From Salana multivorans (GTDB taxonomy: Bacteria > Actinomycetota > Actinomycetes > Actinomycetales > Beutenbergiaceae), in contig NZ_RKHQ01000001.1 in assembly GCF_003751805.1 (NCBI RefSeq), positions 310,001 through 374,000 on the forward strand: a stretch of 64,000 nucleotides of DNA, read 5' to 3'. Each line of letters opens with the position of its first letter. Within the stretch, counting starts at the first letter, position 1. A model generated the notes under the pieces. It did not search any database. It had not been told where the DNA came from and worked only from the letters and a program-made list of their open reading frames with translations. The translations under genes and the position numbers were made by a program. Of this stretch, positions 39,201 through 48,287 are shown one piece after another.

Positions 39201-40178
39201 CGTGCCGTCCGGCGCGGTGATGGTCCGCAGCCCGACGTAGGCGTCGTAGGTCAGCGTCGTGACCGAGGCCCCGGGCAGGTCGCCGAGGTTCCAGGTGAGC
39301 TGCGTGTAGACCGCGCCGTCGATGGTGACGATCTCGCGGGTGCAGCCGTCGGAGCAGCCGGTCACGACGTACTCGGCCGGCACCCGGTCCACGACGACGA
39401 CGTCGTTCGTCCCGGCCACCTGCGCCGTGCGGACGGTGAGCGTGTACCGCGTGGCGTTGTCCGGCCCGCGGTACACCTCGCTCTCGGCGTCGTCGTTGGT
39501 CTTGGTCAGCTCGAGCGGGATGACGTCGAGCTCGACGGCGTCGTCGCCCCAGCCGTCCGTCGCGTCGACCGTCGGCGGACCGACCGGCGGGACCGTGATC
39601 CGCGGGACGACGCGCTCGTTGCTGTTGGCGTAGACGCCGGCGTCCACGGTGAAGCTGGAGCCGGCCGGGTAGGCGGCGGGGTCGGCGGTGACCGGGACCG
39701 AGATCTCCAGCTCGGAGCCCTTGGGCACGTCGGTCACGTTGTCCCACACGAGCGCCGTGGCCGTGACGGCGGGGACGCCCGGCGAGGCGGGGGTGACGAC
39801 GTACGTCACCTGGCGGGGCTCGCCGAGGCCCTGGATGCCCGAGGCGCCGCCGGCGTAGGCGATGCCGGGCGGGAGGACGACGACGATGCTCGCGTTGTAG
39901 AGGTCGGCGCCCGGCCCGTCGACGGGATAGGCGGCGGTGACGCGGACGGTGCCGGTCGCGCCCGCGAGGACGTCCGTGCCCGAGTCCGTGACGGTCAGCG
40001 GGTTGGTGTTCTGCGCGGCGGCCGGCGTTCCCGGCGCGTCCGCGAGCGCCGGGGCGAACGCCCCGGGGAGCACGACGCCGAGCGCCAGGACCAGCGCGGC
40101 CACGACGGTCGCGACGATCCCTCGCCGCCGACTCGATCCGGCCGACCCGTCCCCCCGGGTCGCGCCGACAATGTCCAT
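30291..40178 (-). CDS. Giant LPXTG-anchored surface protein with DUF11-like repeats
   Basis: About 3295 residues from ATG 40178; in-frame starts up to 40310 exist but only the later Met gives a normal signal peptide ([20 protein letters not shown], cleavage probably after FAPALA). The first 1700 residues are a series of divergent beta-sandwich-like units with recurring phrases such as [11 protein letters not shown]. The C-terminal half is at least eleven consecutive DUF11-like repeats of 132-147 residues. It ends with LPATG (30393-30407), a hydrophobic helix and RRRRSALTD, a standard sortase signal. There are few cysteines per repeat. Function is likely adhesion or a surface layer. No sortase gene is in the window, and the opposite strand has long open frames that are shadows. 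Confidence 0.9.
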   Translation of the reverse strand: MDIVGATRGDGSAGSSRRRGIVATVVAALVLALGVVLPGAFAPALADAPGTPAAAQNTNPLTVTDSGTDVLAGATGTVRVTAAYPVDGPGADLYNASIVVVLPPGIAYAGGASGIQGLGEPRQVTYVVTPASPGVPAVTATALVWDNVTDVPKGSELEISVPVTADPAAYPAGSSFTVDAGVYANSNERVVPRITVPPVGPPTVDATDGWGDDAVELDVIPLELTKTNDDAESEVYRGPDNATRYTLTVRTAQVAGTNDVVVVDRVPAEYVVTGCSDGCTREIVTIDGAVYTQLTWNLGDLPGASVTTLTYDAYVGLRTITAPDGTQDGEPTRPGGSGDAIRNTATATGTYGGDVAAGASTSVETSDTATATLLDLGAVKTSAAGDFHAGERATFTLHVRSSQYVDAADVVVTDTVPNGMCPIVPAGVDVTGAAWPADCPQPGTAATDGSVTGGTMTGVVVGANGTFTVTFALADGVEPEDLEEAISYQVHMRESYQDGSLTSVGDGFVNTAQVTGDLTPTEENTVDDDLVTGTNGSAAELSTGDVSMDKTVWSNPERVRISATAPATPGQAMTNLTCADGTAPASEWVGEGGPNLQLGDLVCFTISSVFPAGVATRDVRLVDFLPEGTELVGWAPGAGAPESGTSPAVPANTVTITQPDPAVASWLLGDQLGSSRVVERGEVLTLVVLARVTEVSQNVPDVTGNLAKMRYTDGHGRVVGLRDQVDLTLAPPVPLATEKLADGVSVRDVNESSVVTFTVDVAHRGTAENRTDYPLDSVEVWDVLPTGFSCDDLLDATVSPAFEVCTPAVGSIPATIVWKLTGPSLRTALEAGTGSDGDELWEPGETLRITYDLDVPSPLSIGTEHTNTAAVTRYTAPTTDGIAPTTAPYYPTNPVGAYPDETKNAPEASDTATLRLANATVAKTVYATQNGGIGAPATATIGEWAVYHYSVTVPPYTSVFNGVLDDALPMDRFEQVGTPSIQGFPTFGASAPTDASAECVASADGSQFVLCEDGRLLFPTTWTNTTGDPVTFTIGFTAKVRDVPANQHGVTIPNTATFTSSSTVAGSPVLRDSAVATLGVVEPAPAVRKYVSTPQPTTSVPGNDVSITTTGGATAFFTIRVTNPAGRSTAHDTVVTDCVPARLGDVTQVGTAPQGSVAIGAAGSCANGGSQITWTVGDVPANGTLDLFLATTVDETAAAGNVFANRADLTATSMPGVVDGERTYTSSDGAEVRIANVTGAKSAQVLGAPGNQPAGSAVPGQTIRWTVRADIPGETSVYDFALVDLLPRGVGSPTNVTVTCSWTTDPSLCAVTQLASTTSNNRERVAFLLGDVTQAGGTRTVTVTYDTVVNTVASGGYPVHSQTLTNAAQPRWNASSDGTPPTSSGGTWDISGSEVAASVTVREPTVSTQKSVTNTRPAQGDVFTYSVQAAAVTTDTASNRRNVTAYGVTVVDTVPAGVVPVADASGTPLADGATITSGALTGTWNAGARTITWTIAQLVPGTPQTFSYSAKLAPASSLTGAGLVNRAGATGWSSLPSGGRDYTATATSTTTVTPQFPLVDTVKRRVTGNPVYIGQEVEYTITLTNRASDANRTGAVAVSLDAVDTLPADWAFVPGSATVSVRGAAPVALADPSIDARVLTWAGVGGSGVDLAPGQSVVIRYLATPLTTAAAGMSVDHTNDATAANVTDRTGGTSYNGGSGSYVGTRGSATANIALADLRVTKSANDDFVAGATAPGTWRLTVDNLGPDAAVGVAIHDVVTLPEGVTNVTTPNAAAEGWTCAPAVVAGGTATIDCVRSNANEQLAVGQTRTLTVAASVAASVPAGTQVPNTATVSATTLDRQPDNDTSSDPGIVRGEADLGVVKAVTDPAAPATAVVAGEPIGWSVTLTNHGPSVSRGSSAAPILLTDSLPANVTDVVVDEAALPAGVTCDAPAGGSLVCRVTRDLAVGESVVVRLAAQVPADVAAGGSVVNSATVTPVTPEPAGSTGNNTSTTTTPTAVREALTIQKSIAAPEGTPVAGDVITYRVAVSNAGPSVARGVFVVDASPAHTSFVQLTETDSGAWSTTAAAGQRGNLRLDRGPVLGVGQTTTFEIAVRIDDDYVMPDPPVDLVNVVTVSSAWREDQDTSQVGVNTREEADLAIVKTVSADVVIAGGEGVTYTLAVTNKGPSQATDLVVSDTLPAGVTLDGDVPAGCTTSEQDGRQTVTCTRETLGTVASGATPWLIELPVLVAADVQAAGLDNTATVTSATPEDPATLEDNTSTVPLDVLQRASLRVEKSGAPDPVTAGEDVTWTIVVHNDGPSDAQAVTLADTLDPRLAFRSVIAEQGSCSGAPDLACTLGTIPAGGSVTITLVTRVASSVPEGTDEAPTLIGNEAVATSSTLDAETDEPATARDDDDVRVVARTALGIDKRTTTPVVDAGADATFEIDVTNAGPSDAAAPVVVTDTLPVGMTFVSHGTVTPGGSTWACAAQEPTDAGQVVTCTLRTADDSADATLPAGTVDAPVVAPTLRLTAHVDQALEASTLTNDASATSPSSPTSPEDTADVEVVTHADLTVEKSHDPSVQAIAGTPFTWTVVVTNKGASRSVATADDPIVVTDVLPLGVTLSTDPGLGSGGEGTTCAALPDLDDDGHQVVVCELTESLDAGASVTLTLNVDLDEALTGSVTNLVNVAPGLTPQPDQQVWPDTDTDEVPIVEIADLAIAKEVTTDPVVAGRAVSWDVTVTNLGPSNSDADPEHPITVTETLPLGVTGAVGAGEGWECVADAGEGGAEGREVLTCTRDADLAVGQAPVITVTGTLASGWLEPIVNDAAVAPGLTDQPDTEEALENDTTQVTTPITTLVDLVLGKAVSADLVAGATGRYVLTVTNLGPSDARDVTLVDTLPAGVELVGVVPGADGTDPEWTCEVATGEPGEPGEPDPSAGQAVDCALVADGGVLAAGGTISFEIEVSVAQQLQGDIVNTATVTSTTPEDPATLEDNTATATGTVAEVADLSIVKSALGSPVVGQALEYELVVSNAGPSTARGLVVSDLVPPSLQVTGVSVDDSGEGSTDATLDCAALAAGETGTPVVCTLPELAAGATAPTITVTVTVLAAAYPSVVNTATVDAATPEDPATLEDNTSSVVLEVPALTDLVIDKELTAQLVAGRTGTYTLTVTNEGPTPEPGPVTVTDELPAGLTLRSAAVADDAGQCSTGSGTAGRDLVTCTLTTTLAVGESAVVTLVVDVSRDASGTIVNTAGVTSPNDPTPGTDSASGEVDRSKLPATGAQIGAAAAGAALLLLLGALLVVWQRRRRSALTD
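30430..35045 (-). repeat. Eleven consecutive DUF11-like repeats
   Basis: Units start (minus strand) near 35036, 34615, 34172, 33775, 33371, 32974, 32533, 32092, 31661, 31220 and 30804. Each opens with a phrase like ADLAIVK, continues with a [11 protein letters not shown]-type strand, then [10 protein letters not shown], and a central cysteine pair region. Spacing is about 397-443 bases. Units are clearly related in protein but not near-identical in DNA, so this is an old array rather than a recent expansion. Confidence 0.85.
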
Positions 40179-40216
40179 CCCTACGGTGCGCAGCACGAAG
40201 ATTCCCCACTCACTGT

Positions 40217-40239
40217 TCGTTCCACCCCACGCGGAACGA
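40217..40239 (-). promoter_or_regulatory. Inverted repeat and CCCCAC hexamers upstream of the giant surface gene
   Basis: TCGTTCC (40217-40223) and GGAACGA (40233-40239) are perfect 7-base arms around 9 bases. A CCCCAC hexamer lies in the spacer and two more flank it, 21 and 18 bases apart. This may be an operator or a leader hairpin about 40-60 bases before the start codon. Confidence 0.35.
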
Positions 40240-40490
40240 GTCCCCCACTCCACGCCAGACGGCGCAGGCGTCACCGATCCTAGGCTGGAACGGCTCCCGC
40301 GTCTCGACAACCGAGAGCGCTTCCGGATGGCCCGGGGAGACCCAGATCACAGGGGTCGGAAGGGTGCGCCGGGTTGGGACGCACCGGCACCGGTTGAGGC
40401 GGTCCGCTCGGCCCGGCGACCACCACGGACGCTGCTCCGACGCTGCTCGGGTCCCGCCCCTGGTCCCACCCCGCGAGACGGCGGCGCGGC

Positions 40491-40496
40491 TACGCT
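40491..40496 (+). promoter_or_regulatory. Leaderless-type -10 element for dapD
   Basis: TACGCT ends 7 bases before the ATG at 40504, with no purine-rich ribosome site between. It supports that ATG despite the unusual N-terminal extension. Confidence 0.45.
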
Positions 40497-40503
40497 GGGC
40501 GGC

Positions 40504-41631
40504 ATGTCCACCACCCCGACGCCCGACGCGGCGACCCCTGAGCCGACGGGCCGAGCCGCCGAGCCAACCGAGCCCACCGCCGGCAGTGGGAGCGAGGCGG
40601 CCGGGCGGACCGCGTGGGGCATCGGGCTCGCGAGCGTGAGCGAGCTCGACGGAGCGACGCTCGACGTCCGCTACCCCTACCTCGGCCTCGGCGCCGCCCC
40701 GGCCGCGAGCCCCTGGGACGCCCCGGCCGAGCTCGGCGCGCTCGAGCGGATGGACCCGGCGCGTCGGGTGCGCTCGCGCGTCGTGCGGACCGTGGTCGAC
40801 CTCGACGCGGCGCCGACCGACGCCGCCGACGTCTACCTCCGGCTCCACCTGCTGTCGCACTGCCTCGTCGCGCCGAACACGATCAACCTCGACGGTGTCT
40901 TCGGGCTGCTCGCCAACGTCGTGTGGACCTCGGCCGGGCCGTGCAGCCCCGTCGACTTCGAGAGCACCCGCCTGCGCCTCCTCCTCGCGCACCCGGGCCT
41001 CACGGTCCACGGCGTCGACCGGTTCCCGCGCCTGACCGACTACGTCCTGCCGCCGTCCGTCCGGATCGCCGACGCCTCACGCGTCCGGCTCGGCGCGCAC
41101 CTCGCGCCGGGCACGGTCGTGATGCACGAGGGCTTCGTCAACTTCAACGCCGGGTCGCTCGGCACCGCGATGATCGAGGGTCGGGTCTCGCAGGGCGTCG
41201 TGCTCGGCGACGGCACGGACATCGGCGGCGGGGCCTCGATCATGGGCACGCTGTCGGGCGGCGGTCGCGAGCGGGTCGGCCTCGGCGAGCGCTGCCTGCT
41301 CGGCGCGAACGCCGGGCTCGGCGTCGCGCTCGGCGACGACTGCGTGGTCGAGGCCGGCCTCTACGTCACCGCCGGCACCAAGGTCACGGTGATCGGCTCC
41401 CTCGCCGACGACCTCGGTCTCACCGGCGAGGCGTCGGGGGAGACGTCGGACGACGCGTCCGGCGCGACCCGGGTCGCCCGCGACGACGCCGGCCGCCCGG
41501 TGGTGGCGGCGCGTGTCCTGTCCGGCGTCGACGGCGTGCTGTTCCGCCGCAACTCGCTCACGGGCGGTGTCGAGGCGCTCCCGCGGAAGGCTCGCACCGT
41601 CGAGCTCAACGCGGCGCTGCACGCCCCGTGA
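40504..41631 (+). CDS. dapD: 2,3,4,5-tetrahydropyridine-2,6-dicarboxylate N-succinyltransferase
   Basis: 375 residues from ATG 40504. The actinobacterial DapD form is clear: [36 protein letters not shown]-type [14 protein letters not shown], then the left-handed beta-helix [36 protein letters not shown] and [21 protein letters not shown]. It succinylates tetrahydrodipicolinate in lysine and diaminopimelate synthesis. It is longer than the usual ~320 residues because of a Thr/Pro/Glu-rich lead of about 35 residues and an acidic insert near residue 310. It overlaps the next gene as GTGA. dapC lies 2.5 kb away. Confidence 0.93.
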   Translation: MSTTPTPDAATPEPTGRAAEPTEPTAGSGSEAAGRTAWGIGLASVSELDGATLDVRYPYLGLGAAPAASPWDAPAELGALERMDPARRVRSRVVRTVVDLDAAPTDAADVYLRLHLLSHCLVAPNTINLDGVFGLLANVVWTSAGPCSPVDFESTRLRLLLAHPGLTVHGVDRFPRLTDYVLPPSVRIADASRVRLGAHLAPGTVVMHEGFVNFNAGSLGTAMIEGRVSQGVVLGDGTDIGGGASIMGTLSGGGRERVGLGERCLLGANAGLGVALGDDCVVEAGLYVTAGTKVTVIGSLADDLGLTGEASGETSDDASGATRVARDDAGRPVVAARVLSGVDGVLFRRNSLTGGVEALPRKARTVELNAALHAP

Positions 41632-42596
41632 GCGTCAACGCGCAGCGCCCCCGGGCCTCCCGGCGTCGCCTGCTCGTCCGCTGGATCCTCGTCCTCACGG
41701 CGCTCGCCGTCGCCCTCGCCCTCGCCATCGGGGCCGTCGTGCTGGGGCTGCGCAGCCTCGAGCCGGCGGCGCAGGTCAGCCCCGAGTGCGTCGCCGGCGA
41801 GTACCGGGTGGCACCGGACCAGGCCGCCAACGCGGCGCTCATCGTCGGGACGACCGTGCGCCGCGGGCTGCCGGCGCGCGCCGGGACGATCGGCATCGCG
41901 ACGGCGCTGCAGGAGTCCTGGATGCGCAACATCGACTACGGCGACCGGGACTCGCTCGGGATGTTCCAGCAGCGTCCGTCCCAGGGCTGGGGGACGCCCG
42001 AGCAGGTGATGGACCCCGTGTACGCCGTCAACATCTTCTACGACCACCTCGTCGCCGTGCCCGGCTACACCGAGATGGCCGTGACCGAGGCGGCGCAGGC
42101 CGTCCAGCGCAGCGGCTTCCCCGACGCGTACGCCCAGCACGAGGAGCTGGCGCGCGCGTTCGCCTCGGCGCTCACCGGGTGGACCGAGGCCGACCTGCGC
42201 TGCGTGCTCGACCCGTTCGACGGCGACCCGGCCGCGGTGGCACCGGCCGTCGTCACGCGTCTGGAGCGGGACTACGGCGTGGTCGGCACCGTGACGACGC
42301 TGAGCACCGCGAGCACGCCGTCGTCCGGGTCCCGGGGTGCCGGCGACGCCGCGCGGGCCGAGGCCGGCTGGGCCGACGTCGCGATCCTCGACGCCCGCTC
42401 GCTGGGCCGTCCGGACGAGGACACGACGCGGCTCGCCTGGGCGATCGCCCAGGGCGCGGTCGCCGGCGCCGTCGACACGGGAGCCGGGACGGTGCGCGTG
42501 GCCGCCTCCGTGTGGGAGCGCGAGACGGGACGCTGGCGGGCGGCGGGCGAGAACGAGGCGGTGCCCGAGCTGGGCATGGTCGTCGTCGCCCCCTGA
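41628..42596 (+). CDS. Membrane-anchored lysozyme-like protein
   Basis: 322 residues from GTG 41628. A basic start ([13 protein letters not shown]) leads into one helix at about 17-43, so the rest is outside. The external domain has [23 protein letters not shown], then [39 protein letters not shown]. This pattern is common in actinobacteria, usually left unnamed, and recalls lytic transglycosylase/lysozyme folds with a Glu after the ALQ helix. A Ser/Gly linker and a small C-terminal domain follow. Muralytic activity is inference. It is coupled to dapD by a 4-base overlap and ends 1 base before gltA. Confidence 0.7.
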   Translation: MSVNAQRPRASRRRLLVRWILVLTALAVALALAIGAVVLGLRSLEPAAQVSPECVAGEYRVAPDQAANAALIVGTTVRRGLPARAGTIGIATALQESWMRNIDYGDRDSLGMFQQRPSQGWGTPEQVMDPVYAVNIFYDHLVAVPGYTEMAVTEAAQAVQRSGFPDAYAQHEELARAFASALTGWTEADLRCVLDPFDGDPAAVAPAVVTRLERDYGVVGTVTTLSTASTPSSGSRGAGDAARAEAGWADVAILDARSLGRPDEDTTRLAWAIAQGAVAGAVDTGAGTVRVAASVWERETGRWRAAGENEAVPELGMVVVAP

Positions 42597-42597
42597 C

Positions 42598-43920
42598 TCA
42601 GCGGGTGGGACGGTCCTGGACCGGGACGAAGTCCCGCTCGAGCGGACCCGTGTAGACCTGGCGCGGCCGGGCGATCTTGGTGCTCGGGTCCTGCATCATC
42701 TCGCGCCACTGGGCGATCCAGCCGGGCATCCGGCCGATCGCGAACAGCGGGGTGAACATCGACGTCGGGAAGCCCATCGCGCGGTAGATGAGGCCCGTGT
42801 AGAAGTCGACGTTCGGGTAGAGCTTGCGCTCGACGAAGTAGTCGTCCGCCAGGGCGATGCCCTCGAGCTCCATCGCGATGTCGAGCAGCTCGTCCCGCTT
42901 GCCCATCGAGGAGAGCACCTCGTCCGCCAGCTTCTTGACGATCGCCGCGCGCGGGTCGTAGTTCTTGTAGACGCGGTGCCCGAAGCCCATGAGTCGCGCG
43001 CCCGACGACTTGTCCTTGACCTTCGTCATGAACTCCGAGACGGCGACGCCGGAGTCGCGGATCTCCTCGAGCATCGCGAGGACGGCCTCGTTCGCGCCGC
43101 CGTGCTTGGGGCCGGCGAGCGCGCTGATCCCGGCGGAGACGGACAGGAACAGGTTCGCCCCGGCCGACCCGACGTTGCGGACCGTCGACGTGGAGCAGTT
43201 CTGCTCGTGGTCGGCGTGCAGCAGCAGGAGGACGTCGAGCGCGCGGACCATCGCGGGGTCCGGCTCCCAGCGCCGGTGCGGTCCGACGGACAGGCGCAGC
43301 ATGTCCGCCACGTAGCCGATCTCGGGCGCGACGTCGGGCTTGTCCTGGTGCCGCGCGTGCCGCAGGGCGTACGCCATGAGCGTCGGCGCCTTTGCCAGCA
43401 GCAGCACGGTGGCGAGGTCCATCTGCTCGGCGCTCGTGATGTCGAAGACCTCGTGGTAGTGCCCCGGCATGGCGGCGACCGCCGAGGAGAGGATCGCCAT
43501 CGGGTGCGCCTCGCGCGGGAACGAGGAGATGAGGCGCTGGTAGTCGTCGTGCACGTGGGTGTGCCGGAGGATCCGGTCCTCCCACTCGAGCGCCTCCTCG
43601 GCCGTCGGCAGCTCGCCGTGGCTCAGCAGGTAGCCCGTCTCGAGGTAGCTCGAGCTCTCCGCGAGCTGCTCGATGGGGTAGCCGCGGTAGCGCAGGATGC
43701 CCGCGTCGCCGTCGATGTAGGTGATCGCCGAACGGCACGCCGCCGTGTTCATGAACCCGGGGTCGTACGTCACCATCCCGGTCGTGCCGAGGAGCGAGTT
43801 GATCGAGAGACCCGAGGCCCCCTCGACCGCCGGCACCACCGAGAGCTCGAGGCTCGTCTCGTCGACGGTCAGCGTCGGGGTGGCCGTCGGGATCGTGTCG
43901 GGGGTGTCGGTCGCCGTCAT
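42598..43920 (-). CDS. gltA: Citrate synthase
   Basis: 440 residues from ATG 43920, preceded by GGAG; an upstream ATG at 43998 would add a non-conserved lead. The type II pattern is present: GMVTYDPGFMNTAACRSAITYIDGD, GILRYRGYPIEQLAE, the catalytic His in LLHADHEQNCSTSTVR, and GFGHRVYKNYDPRA with the second His. VDFYTGLIYRAMGFP carries the catalytic Asp. It condenses acetyl-CoA and oxaloacetate in the TCA cycle. It follows dapC by about 97 bases on the same strand and converges with the lysozyme-like gene with one base between stops. Confidence 0.95.
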   Translation of the reverse strand: MTATDTPDTIPTATPTLTVDETSLELSVVPAVEGASGLSINSLLGTTGMVTYDPGFMNTAACRSAITYIDGDAGILRYRGYPIEQLAESSSYLETGYLLSHGELPTAEEALEWEDRILRHTHVHDDYQRLISSFPREAHPMAILSSAVAAMPGHYHEVFDITSAEQMDLATVLLLAKAPTLMAYALRHARHQDKPDVAPEIGYVADMLRLSVGPHRRWEPDPAMVRALDVLLLLHADHEQNCSTSTVRNVGSAGANLFLSVSAGISALAGPKHGGANEAVLAMLEEIRDSGVAVSEFMTKVKDKSSGARLMGFGHRVYKNYDPRAAIVKKLADEVLSSMGKRDELLDIAMELEGIALADDYFVERKLYPNVDFYTGLIYRAMGFPTSMFTPLFAIGRMPGWIAQWREMMQDPSTKIARPRQVYTGPLERDFVPVQDRPTR

Positions 43921-44017
43921 CGGAGCTCCGTTCGCAGTGGTGCCGGTCCTGCCAGGCGCGCACCACCGGCGGGGCGGCGCGATGCCACGGAAGGGCAAAG
44001 ATCAGGTGTCGATTGTC

Positions 44018-45226
44018 TCACGCCGAGGCGCGCGGACCCGCGAGAGCCGAGAGCCGCTCAGCGGCCGCGGCGACGTCGGCGTCCGATGCCGTCAGCGAGA
44101 CGCGCACGTGGTCGCCGGCCGCCGGACCGTAGAAGATCCCGGGTCCCGCCACGATCCCGAGGTCGGCCAGCAGCTCCATGACGGGCCAGCACAGCGGTCC
44201 ACGGGACGCGTCGCCGCCGGTCCCGCGCGCGGCCAGCAGCTCCTCGAGCCCGGCCCCCGGGCGCACCCAGAGGTACAGGCCGGCCTCGGAGTGGTCGATG
44301 ACGAAGCCGGCGGCCTCCAGCGCCGGGGCGAGCAGCTCGCGGCGCGCTGCGTACCGCGCGACCTGCTCGACCACGTGCTCCCGGTCGCCGAGCGCGACCT
44401 CCATCGCGCGCTGCACGGGCGCCGGCGGCATCATCCCGAGGTGCCGGCGCTGCTGGAGCAGCCGGTCGACCAGGTCCGCGTCGCCCGCGACGAACGCGGC
44501 GCGGTAGCCCGCGAGGTTCGACTGCTTGGAGAGCGAGTAGACCGACAGCAGCCCCGTGTGGTCGCCGGAGCTGACCGCGTCCTCGAGCACGCACGGCACT
44601 CCCCCGCCGGCCGAGCGCGGCAGCGACCACGGCTCGGTCCACGGCAGCATCGCGTAGCACTCGTCGCTCGCCACGACGGCGCCGACGGCGCGCGCCGCGC
44701 GCACGGTTGCCGCCATCAGCTCCCGCGGGAGGACCTCGCCGGTCGGGTTCGCCGGGGAGTTGAGCCAGACGAGGCGGACCGCCGGGTCCCCGGCCCACTC
44801 GGACGGATCGTCGGAGGCGAGCACGTCGGCACCGGCGAGGCGCGCGCCCACCTCGTACGTCGGGTACGCCATCGTCGGGACGACGACGACGTCACCCGGC
44901 CCCAGCCCGAGCTGGCTCGGCAGGAGGGCGACGAGCTCCTTCGAGCCGATGGTCGGCAGGACGGCCTCGGGACGCAGCCCGCTGACGCCGCGCTCGCGCG
45001 CGTACCAGTCCACCACGGCGCGGCGCAGCGAGGCTGGACCGGCGACGGTCGGGTAGCCGTGCGCGTCCGCCGCCGCGCGCAGCGCGTCCTGGACGAGCGC
45101 CGGGGTCGGGTCGACGGGGGTGCCGATCGACAGGTCGACCGGGCCGCCGGGGTGCCGGCCGGCGCGCTCGCGCAGGGGCACGACGGCGTCCCAGGGGTAG
45201 GCGACCCCCAGCTCGTGGAAGCCCAT
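44018..45226 (-). CDS. dapC: N-succinyldiaminopimelate aminotransferase
   Basis: 402 residues, fold type I PLP enzyme. DLSIGTPVDPTPALVQ opens the domain, GYPTVAGPASLRRAV follows, WLNSPANPTGEVLP carries the conserved Asn and Asp region, VVASDECYAMLPW the Asp/Tyr pair, and YSLSKQSNLAGYRAAF the PLP lysine. A late GDHVRVSLTAS has the conserved arginine. It transaminates succinyl-amino-ketopimelate in the lysine pathway, next to DapD. It lies 7 bases after fdxA, an arrangement widely conserved in actinobacteria. Confidence 0.93.
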   Translation of the reverse strand: MGFHELGVAYPWDAVVPLRERAGRHPGGPVDLSIGTPVDPTPALVQDALRAAADAHGYPTVAGPASLRRAVVDWYARERGVSGLRPEAVLPTIGSKELVALLPSQLGLGPGDVVVVPTMAYPTYEVGARLAGADVLASDDPSEWAGDPAVRLVWLNSPANPTGEVLPRELMAATVRAARAVGAVVASDECYAMLPWTEPWSLPRSAGGGVPCVLEDAVSSGDHTGLLSVYSLSKQSNLAGYRAAFVAGDADLVDRLLQQRRHLGMMPPAPVQRAMEVALGDREHVVEQVARYAARRELLAPALEAAGFVIDHSEAGLYLWVRPGAGLEELLAARGTGGDASRGPLCWPVMELLADLGIVAGPGIFYGPAAGDHVRVSLTASDADVAAAAERLSALAGPRASA

Positions 45227-45233
45227 CCGCGGT

Positions 45234-45557
45234 CTAGTCCTCGACCTGCGGGGGGAGCGCCTGGACGTAGGGGGCGTCCGTGGGGATGAGCCCGAGCTTG
45301 GCGGCGCCGCCGGGCGAGCCGAGGTCGTCGAAGAAGTCGGCGTTGACGGCGGTGAAGACGGACCACTCCGACGGGACGTCGTCCTCGTAGTAGATCGCCT
45401 CGACCGGGCAGACCGGCTCGCACGCGCCGCAGTCGACGCACTCGTCCGGGTGGATGTAGAGCGAGCGTTCCCCCTCGTAGATGCAGTCGACGGGGCACTC
45501 GTCGACGCACGCCTTGTCCTTGACGTCGACGCACGGCAGCGCGATCACGTAGGTCAC
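45234..45557 (-). CDS. fdxA: 7Fe ferredoxin
   Basis: 107 residues from GTG 45557 after GGAAGG. The [3Fe-4S] ligands are in ACVDECPVDCIYEG and the [4Fe-4S] set in CVDCGACEPVCPVEAIYYEDD, the standard bacterial 7Fe ferredoxin pattern with an extended C-terminus. It acts as a soluble low-potential electron carrier. The gene is the first of an operon with dapC and diverges from the SH3-like gene at 45617. Confidence 0.95.
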   Translation of the reverse strand: MTYVIALPCVDVKDKACVDECPVDCIYEGERSLYIHPDECVDCGACEPVCPVEAIYYEDDVPSEWSVFTAVNADFFDDLGSPGGAAKLGLIPTDAPYVQALPPQVED

Positions 45558-45616
45558 TGGGGATTCCTTCCAACACTCCTGCCACCAGTATCGCAGGCCG
45601 GTGGGACACTTCCTGG

Positions 45617-45874
45617 ATGGAGAGGCTGCAGCTCGGGGAGCGGGTGGTGATCCGCTACCGCCTGCCGAACGACACGTCGGACGGGCTCGGGCCGAGCCTG
45701 TCCGACGCCCTCGGACGCCTGGTCGAGCTGCGTCCGGACGCCGTCGTCGTCCAGACGAGGCGGGGGCCGGTGACCATCCCGCACGACGCCATCCTGCTCG
45801 TCAAGCGGGTCCCGCCGCCCCCGCCACCGCGGGGACGCACGCGCCCGGTGGATCCGCCGCGTCCGCTCGCCTGA
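45617..45874 (+). CDS. Stand-alone Rv0428c-like SH3 domain protein
   Basis: 85 residues. The sequence LQLGERVVIRYRLP, SLSDALGRLVELRPDAVVVQTRRGPVTIPHDAILLVKRVPPPPP matches the SH3-like N-terminal domain that precedes a GNAT acetyltransferase domain in actinobacterial proteins of the Rv0428c type. Here the acetyltransferase part is missing: after a Pro-rich stretch the frame ends at 45874 and VanW-type coding begins on the other strand. It is either a genuine small adaptor or a remnant of a longer gene. The reading frame is intact and starts with ATG. Confidence 0.65.
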   Translation: MERLQLGERVVIRYRLPNDTSDGLGPSLSDALGRLVELRPDAVVVQTRRGPVTIPHDAILLVKRVPPPPPPRGRTRPVDPPRPLA

Positions 45875-45902
45875 GCGGCGCCGGCCGCGGGTGGCGCCGG
45901 GA

Positions 45903-48179
45903 TCAGCCCTCGGCCGGAGCCTCCGGCGTCGGCGGCGGCAGCGTCGCGGGGTCCGGCCCGCAGACCACCTTGGGCCACGCCGTGTAGGTCCACGACAGCG
46001 TGCCCGACGCCTCGGTGTCCACCACGCCGTCGCGCGAGACGGTCCGCTCGACGTTGATCGAGAAGCCCTGCTTCCCGCCCGACTCGGCCTGGCAGTTGGC
46101 CTTCGTGTTGTAGATCGTCTTCGAGGACGTGAAGTTGTACTTCGCGCCCGAGACGATCTCCACGTCCCAGTAGGGGACGCTCCACAGCTTGACCCACGTC
46201 CGGCTGTCCGCGACGCCCGCCTGCATGAGGATCGGGTACGGCGTGTTGTTCCGCCAGCGCATGTCGAGGCCCGGGTCGTTCACGGTCGCCTCGCGCCCAG
46301 GCGGGTAGCGGTCGAACCAGCGCGTGTGCGGCCGGTGCTCGACGTCGACCATCCCCGCCTCGAACGCGGCGTTGAACGTCGTGGTCGAGAGCTGCGAGAG
46401 GCCGCCGCCGGCGACGTCGACGACGAGCCCCTGGTCGACGCCGTGCGAGACGTTGTACCCGTTGGCCGTCGAGATCGGGCCGATGGTGCCGAGCAGCGAG
46501 AACTCCTGGCCCGGCATGACGACGGTGCCGGTGATCCGGCCCGTCCCGATGACGAGGTTCTCGGTGCGCGGCGGGTCGTAGGGCATCGGGGTCGAGAACT
46601 CCCCAATCACCTCGAGCGGGCCGAGCGCCTCGGCGGCGGCCGTCGTGAACTCGGGCTCGGCCGAGACGAGCTCGGCCGTCGCGACGCGTCCCGTCGGCTC
46701 GATCGCCGCGGCGGCCACGACGTCGGCGATCTGCTGCGCGTCGATCCCGGTCCCCTCGACGGCCGGCACCACGGTCGGAACGCCGTCGACGAACTGGAAG
46801 CTCGCGTCCTTCGGCTCGCCGCCGAGATCCGGCAGGCCCGTCGCGACGACCTCGGCCACCTTCGTCGGGTCGACGACGAGCTCGAACGCCCCGTCCGCGC
46901 CGACGAGCGAGGAGATCTCCGTCAGGGTCACGGGCTCGATCGCGAGCTGCTGCTCCCCCGCCTGGAGCGTGACGGGCGCGGACATCATCGGGTCGACGAT
47001 CGTCGACATCGCCGCGTCGACGGCGGCCTGATCGAGGTCGGGCGTGACGACGGAGAGCGGCAGGTCGAGCGAGCCCTCGGCGGTCAGCCAGTCCTCGGAG
47101 ATGATCGCGACGGCGCCCGGGACGTCGAGCTCGGCCCCGTCGACCGGGTCGGTCACGACGGCGCGGCCGTCGGCGAACACGATCGCCGCGTCCTGCGGCG
47201 CGACCGCGACGTAGGACGCGGCCTCGTCGAGCTGCTCCTCGAGCGCGGCCTGGTCGACGTGGGTCACGGCCTCGACGTCGACGGTGCCGGCGAGTCGCTC
47301 CCAGATCACCCGCGGGTCCCAGGACCGGCCGGTGATCTGACCGACCGACGCCTCCGGGTCGTAGGTCAGTCCGGCGGCGGCCGGCTCGATCGTCGCCTCG
47401 ATCTCGCCGATGGTGAGCGGGATGGCCGCGTCGGCGCGCGGGTCGAACGCGGCGCGGACGGTCGAGACCGCATCCGAGGTCGTCATGCCGCCGACGTCGA
47501 CGCCGGAGACGGTCGCGTTCGGCGGCGTCCGGTCGGCCGTGTAGAACACGCCGCCCAGGTACACGCCGGCGAGCACGACGATCCCGATGCCGACCCCCGT
47601 CAGGACCTTCCAGGTCCGTCCGCTGCGGCGCTCCTCCGGCATCTCGTCGAGCAGGCCGGCGGGCGTGTCGTCGCCCCCGTCGCTGTCGTCGCCACCGTCG
47701 TCGGAGCCGGTCTCGGGCAGGACCTCGGTACGCTCCGGCTCGGCGGCCGCCAGCGGCACGACGGTGGTCGCCTCCGCGTCGTCGGTCGCCTCGGTCGCCT
47801 CCGCGTCGTCGGTCGCCTCGGGGACCGCTGGCACGAGGGTGGTCGCCGCGGGGTCGAGGTCCGGCTCACCGGCCTCGGGCTCGACGGCCTCGGGCTCGGC
47901 CGGGAGCGGCGCGATGACGTCGGTCAGCTCGGCGTCGCTCTCGGGACGGTCGGGCTCGGCGTCCTCGGGAAGGCCGCCCGACTCGAGGCTCGCCTCGGTC
48001 TCGACGCCCTCGTCGTCCTCGACGACGACCGCGTCCTCGATGCCGTCCTCCACGATCGGCGGGACGATCTCGGTGCGCTCGGCGGCGCTCTCCGGCAGCT
48101 CGACCTCACCCGACTCGGGGGTGGTGACTGGCTCGGTCACGTCCGGGTGCTCGCCCGTGACTCCGTCAGCTTCCTTCAC
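45903..48179 (-). CDS. VanW-family membrane protein
   Basis: 758 residues from GTG 48179, with AAGGGGA 8 bases upstream. Residues 1-186 are an acidic cytoplasmic tail very rich in Glu, Asp, Thr and Pro. A single helix at about 191-213 (VLTGVGIGIVVLAGVYLGG) puts the rest outside. The external part has two or three peptidoglycan-binding-like units (RTPPNATVSGVDVGGMT, later VPTVVPAVEGTGIDAQQI) and the VanW domain: GQEFSLLGTIGPIST, HGVDQGLVVDVAGGGLSQLSTTTFNAAFEAG, DMRWRNNTPYPILMQ. The family is common in actinobacterial envelopes; biochemical function is not settled. A 27-base tandem repeat lies in the acidic tail. Confidence 0.85.
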   Translation of the reverse strand: MKEADGVTGEHPDVTEPVTTPESGEVELPESAAERTEIVPPIVEDGIEDAVVVEDDEGVETEASLESGGLPEDAEPDRPESDAELTDVIAPLPAEPEAVEPEAGEPDLDPAATTLVPAVPEATDDAEATEATDDAEATTVVPLAAAEPERTEVLPETGSDDGGDDSDGGDDTPAGLLDEMPEERRSGRTWKVLTGVGIGIVVLAGVYLGGVFYTADRTPPNATVSGVDVGGMTTSDAVSTVRAAFDPRADAAIPLTIGEIEATIEPAAAGLTYDPEASVGQITGRSWDPRVIWERLAGTVDVEAVTHVDQAALEEQLDEAASYVAVAPQDAAIVFADGRAVVTDPVDGAELDVPGAVAIISEDWLTAEGSLDLPLSVVTPDLDQAAVDAAMSTIVDPMMSAPVTLQAGEQQLAIEPVTLTEISSLVGADGAFELVVDPTKVAEVVATGLPDLGGEPKDASFQFVDGVPTVVPAVEGTGIDAQQIADVVAAAAIEPTGRVATAELVSAEPEFTTAAAEALGPLEVIGEFSTPMPYDPPRTENLVIGTGRITGTVVMPGQEFSLLGTIGPISTANGYNVSHGVDQGLVVDVAGGGLSQLSTTTFNAAFEAGMVDVEHRPHTRWFDRYPPGREATVNDPGLDMRWRNNTPYPILMQAGVADSRTWVKLWSVPYWDVEIVSGAKYNFTSSKTIYNTKANCQAESGGKQGFSINVERTVSRDGVVDTEASGTLSWTYTAWPKVVCGPDPATLPPPTPEAPAEG
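47768..47821 (-). repeat. Perfect 27-base tandem duplication in the VanW-family gene
   Basis: The units 47768-47794 and 47795-47821 are identical and in frame, adding nine residues of the type ATDDAEATE to the acidic tail. Copy-number change would not break the frame. Confidence 0.9.
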
Positions 48180-48245
48180 CGATACGTCCCCTTGTCGGAA
48201 GTGGATACACGTGTGCCCGGCAATCCGCGTGGGCCCCAACGGGCG

Positions 48246-48251
48246 ATTCTA
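48246..48251 (-). promoter_or_regulatory. Candidate -10 element for the VanW-family gene
   Basis: TAGAAT on the minus strand, in the 108-base gap after the flavin reductase, gives a leader of about 60 bases. The palindrome ACACGTGT (48207-48214) lies within that leader. Confidence 0.3.
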
Positions 48252-48287
48252 CGCAGCACGCTCGGATTTCCACGCCGCGCGGACCGA

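Larger units (their letters stand above)
40179..40503. other. 325-base divergent intergenic region between the giant gene and dapD
   Basis: No coding sequence is supported here. It contains an inverted repeat at 40217-40239, three CCCCAC hexamers (40204, 40225 and 40243) and a -10 element for dapD at 40491-40496. The stretch from about 40260 to 40490 shows nothing else I can name. Confidence 0.7.

Noticed and set aside
34509-40283. A 1924-codon rightward open frame opposite the giant surface gene
   Set aside because: Its product is Arg/Gly/Asp-rich without domains and comes from codon bias of the real leftward gene, which has signal peptide, repeats and LPXTG anchor.
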